Part shown: positions 5,457 to 7,591 of the stretch, piece after piece
How positions within the stretch are numbered: position 1 is the stretch's first letter
Layout of the letters: each line of letters begins with the position of its first letter
NCBI GenBank assembly: GCA_934446285.1
Contig: CAKSEI010000068.1
Location: forward strand, 1 to 7,591
DNA from: an uncultured Eubacteriales bacterium
GTDB taxonomy: Bacteria; Bacillota; Clostridia; Oscillospirales; CAG-272
Direction: 5' to 3'
Length of the DNA: 7,591 nucleotides
Position numbers and translations under genes: made by a program
The notes under the pieces: model-generated
Database searches by the model: none
Seen by the model: the letters and a program-made list of their open reading frames with translations, nothing else
Told to the model about the DNA's origin: nothing

Positions 5457-6389
5457 TTACTCGTTGAAGAGCGGGGTCGATAGGTATCTGTCTCCCGTGT
5501 CGGGGAGAAGTACGACTATCGTCTTGCCCGCGTTCTCGGCGCGCTTTGCAAGCTCTGTCGCAGCCCACACGGCAGCACCCGATGAAATGCCGACAAGTAC
5601 GCCCTCTTTTCTGCCGACAAGTCTGCCGGTAGCATAAGCATCATCGTTTGTAACCGTGATTACCTCATCGTATACGCCCGTATCAAGCACATCGGGGACA
5701 AAGCCCGCACCGATACCCTGAATACCGTGAGGTCCGCTCACGCCCTTTGAGAGGACGGGCGACGCGTCCGGCTCTACAGCGACAACCTTGACATTCGGAT
5801 TTTTACTCTTCAGATACTTGCCGACACCCGTTACAGTTCCGCCTGTGCCGACGCCCGCGACGAATATATCTACCTTGCCGTCCGTGTCGTTCCAGATTTC
5901 CGGTCCTGTTGTCTCAAAATGCGCTTTCGGGTTTGCCGGGTTGACAAACTGACCGGGGATAAAGCTGTTCGGTATCTCTTCGGCAAGCTCATTTGCCTTT
6001 GCGATAGCACCCTTCATTCCCTTTGCGCCCTCGGTGAGCACAAGCTCCGCGCCGTATGCTTTCATGAGCTGTCTGCGCTCAACCGACATCGTCTCGGGCA
6101 TTACTATTATCGTGCGATAACCTCTTGCCGCCGCGACGGAGGCAAGTCCTATGCCCGTGTTGCCCGAGGTCGGCTCGATTATAACGGAGCCGGGCTTCAG
6201 CTTGCCCGACTGCTCTGCGTCATCGAGCATCGACTTTGCCACTCTGTCCTTTACTGAGCCTGCCGGATTGAAGTACTCGAGCTTTGCGAGAACCGTCGCA
6301 CCGAGCGACTGCTCCTTTTCTATTCCCTTTAGCTCAAGCAGAGGTGTTGCGCCTATAAGCTCATCTGCGGATTTATATATACGTGCCAT
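5457..6389 (-). CDS. cysK: Cysteine synthase A (O-acetylserine sulfhydrylase)
   Basis: CysK makes cysteine from O-acetylserine and sulfide with pyridoxal phosphate. The 310 residues match the family length. Lys47 in NPAGSVKDR is the Schiff-base lysine, TSGNTG (74-79) is the substrate-binding loop, GTGGT (181-185) cups the cofactor phosphate, and the SSG motif (269-271) contacts the pyridine ring. GVSGPHGIQGIGAGFVPDVL (217-236) is the usual CysK region. I chose ATG 6389 (MARIYKSADELIG) because a G-rich Shine-Dalgarno (GGGGGAAGAG) precedes it; an in-frame upstream start at 6455 would overlap the end of metY by about 50 bases. It lies 13 bases after metY and 4 before the Rrf2 gene, in one operon. 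All key residues are present. Confidence 0.96.
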   Translation of the reverse strand: MARIYKSADELIGATPLLELKGIEKEQSLGATVLAKLEYFNPAGSVKDRVAKSMLDDAEQSGKLKPGSVIIEPTSGNTGIGLASVAAARGYRTIIVMPETMSVERRQLMKAYGAELVLTEGAKGMKGAIAKANELAEEIPNSFIPGQFVNPANPKAHFETTGPEIWNDTDGKVDIFVAGVGTGGTVTGVGKYLKSKNPNVKVVAVEPDASPVLSKGVSGPHGIQGIGAGFVPDVLDTGVYDEVITVTNDDAYATGRLVGRKEGVLVGISSGAAVWAATELAKRAENAGKTIVVLLPDTGDRYLSTPLFNE

Positions 6390-6402
6390 TTTCTCTTCCC
6401 CC

Positions 6403-7591
6403 TTATGCGTTAAGTGCGGCAAAGCCTCTCTCAAGGTCCGCGATAATATCATCAATGTGCTCGGTACCTATCGACAGACGTATTGTATTCTGTCCTATGC
6501 CCTGCTCGGCAAGCTCCTCGTCATTTAACTGAGAGTGAGTCGTGCTCGCGGGATGTATGACAAGCGACTTGACATCTGCGACGTTTGCAAGCAGCGAGAA
6601 TATTTCAAGAGCATCGATAAACTTGAATGCCTCTTCCTTGCCGCCCTTGATATTGAATGTAAATATGCTGCCGCCGCCGTTCGGGAAGTATTTCTCATAA
6701 AGCTCATGGTCGGGGTGGTCGGGCAGTGACGGGTGGTTGACTCTCTCGACATTCGGATTTGACGCAAGGTACTCAACGACCTTTTTCGTATTCTCTGCGT
6801 GTCTCTCAAGTCTTAAAGACAAAGTCTCAACGCCCTGCAGCAGCAGAAAAGCATTAAAGGGCGATATCGCCGCGCCAGTATCGCGCAGAAGGATAGCGCG
6901 GATATATGTAACGAAAGCCGCAGCACCCGCAGCCTGAGTAAAGGATACTCCGTGGTAGCTCGGGTTGGGTGCGCTCAGCTGCGGATACTTTCCGCTCGCA
7001 GCCCAGTCAAATTTGCCCGAGTCGACGATAACTCCGCCGAGAGTCGTGCCGTGACCGCCGATAAACTTCGTAGCCGAGTGAACCACTACGTCCGCGCCGT
7101 GCTCGATAGGTCTTATCAGATAGGGCGTGCCGAACGTATTGTCTATCACGAGCGGCAGTCCGTGACGGTGTGCAATCTCCGCTATCGCGTCGATATCGGG
7201 GATATCGCTGTTCGGGTTACCGAGGGTCTCGATGAATACCGCCTTGGTATTCTCCATTATTGCACCCTCGACCTCGCTCAAATCGTGAGCGTTTACAAAT
7301 GTCGTGTCTATACCGTAGCCCGTGAGAGTATGGGAGAGCAGGTTGTACGAGCCTCCGTAAATGGTTTTCTGTGCAACTATGTGGTCACCCGCCTTCGCGA
7401 GAGCCTCGATTGCATAGGTTATTGCAGCAGCGCCGGACGAAACCGCGAGAGCAGCAACGCCGCCCTCAAGAGCAGCTATTCTCTTCTCGAAAACATCCTG
7501 AGTGGAGTTGGTAAGTCTGCCGTAGATATTGCCGCTGTCGGTAAGAGCGAAGCGTCCCGCCGCCTGATTGCAGTCGCGGAATACGTATGAC
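6403..7591 (-). CDS. metY: O-acetylhomoserine sulfhydrylase (5' end outside window)
   Basis: The open frame enters at the window edge and ends at TAA 6403-6405, giving 395 visible residues. The family is about 425-430 long, so roughly 30 N-terminal residues are missing. It belongs to the Cys/Met-metabolism pyridoxal-phosphate enzymes. SYVFRD, then AGRFAL and GNIYGRLTNSTQDVFEKRIA, are typical of the O-acetylhomoserine (MetY) branch. ETLGNPNSDIPDI and DNTFGTPYLIRP follow, and SATKFIGGH holds the cofactor lysine (codon at 7066-7068). The end region has VKSLVIHPASTTHSQL and RLSIGTEHIDDIIADLERG. The enzyme joins sulfide to O-acetylhomoserine to give homocysteine, so with cysK both sulfide-fixing routes are in one operon. 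Methionine gamma-lyase and cystathionine gamma-synthase are related, but the length and the N-terminal motif fit MetY better. Confidence 0.94.
   Translation of the reverse strand, partial: SYVFRDCNQAAGRFALTDSGNIYGRLTNSTQDVFEKRIAALEGGVAALAVSSGAAAITYAIEALAKAGDHIVAQKTIYGGSYNLLSHTLTGYGIDTTFVNAHDLSEVEGAIMENTKAVFIETLGNPNSDIPDIDAIAEIAHRHGLPLVIDNTFGTPYLIRPIEHGADVVVHSATKFIGGHGTTLGGVIVDSGKFDWAASGKYPQLSAPNPSYHGVSFTQAAGAAAFVTYIRAILLRDTGAAISPFNAFLLLQGVETLSLRLERHAENTKKVVEYLASNPNVERVNHPSLPDHPDHELYEKYFPNGGGSIFTFNIKGGKEEAFKFIDALEIFSLLANVADVKSLVIHPASTTHSQLNDEELAEQGIGQNTIRLSIGTEHIDDIIADLERGFAALNA

Noticed and set aside
6390..6455. N-terminal extension of CysK by 22 residues
   Set aside because: It would overlap the metY 3' end, and the extra residues do not match the family. 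The G-rich ribosome binding site and MARIYKS start at 6389 fit CysK proteins.
7279..7281. TTG as the start of the metY product
   Set aside because: The frame continues upstream to the window edge with conserved MetY motifs, so this is an internal codon and the gene is simply cut by the window.
6952..7590. Long plus-strand ORF of 212 residues
   Set aside because: It is the antisense shadow of metY, caused by GC-biased codons. It has no ribosome binding site or recognisable motif.

Overview
The window looks like a piece of a Gram-positive Clostridia genome, probably a gut anaerobe of the Oscillospiraceae or Lachnospiraceae type. The reasons are strong AGGAGG-like ribosome binding sites, TTGACA-N17-TAAAAT promoters, frequent ATA isoleucine codons at moderate GC, and the gene set: an ECF sigma factor with a membrane partner, an Rrf2 regulator beside cysK and metY, and a Cys-rich peptide locus. 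Taxonomy is inferred from these traits only.

Layout. (1) 1-1748, minus strand: a small peptide locus. A strong promoter (1720-1748) leads into a 37-residue Cys-rich peptide gene (1470-1583) with a near-perfect Shine-Dalgarno. A decayed fragment of a radical SAM/SPASM protein follows (1074-1403), then the membrane domain of an ABC exporter (1-1072, cut by the window edge). Precursor, SPASM protein and exporter is the classic layout of a Clostridia Cys-rich RiPP (ribosomally made, modified peptide) locus, but the maturase here is reduced to its C-terminal domain with an apparent internal deletion. (2) 1839-3356, minus strand: a seven-helix membrane GGDEF protein with a variant SGDEL signature. 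It is preceded by 17 copies of TCTG (CAGA on the coding strand) and by three TTGACA boxes, and followed by a long-hairpin terminator. (3) 3411-4686, plus strand: an ECF sigma factor and an overlapping single-pass membrane protein, with an ECF-like promoter upstream and a clear terminator downstream. (4) 4687-5020: an intergenic stretch holding a coding-like frame without a proper start and two perfect hairpins. (5) 5021-7591, minus strand: metY (5' end outside the window), cysK and an Rrf2-family regulator, packed as an operon for sulfide assimilation into homocysteine and cysteine, with its likely regulator as the last gene.

The most unusual items are the Cys-rich peptide, whose seven cysteines sit at perfect 6-residue periodicity (C-x-C-x3 repeated) beside a broken maturase and an open exporter frame, and the tetranucleotide tract between promoters and start codon of the GGDEF gene, which could make its expression phase-variable. 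Family assignments come from sequence motifs and memory of families; no database search was possible.
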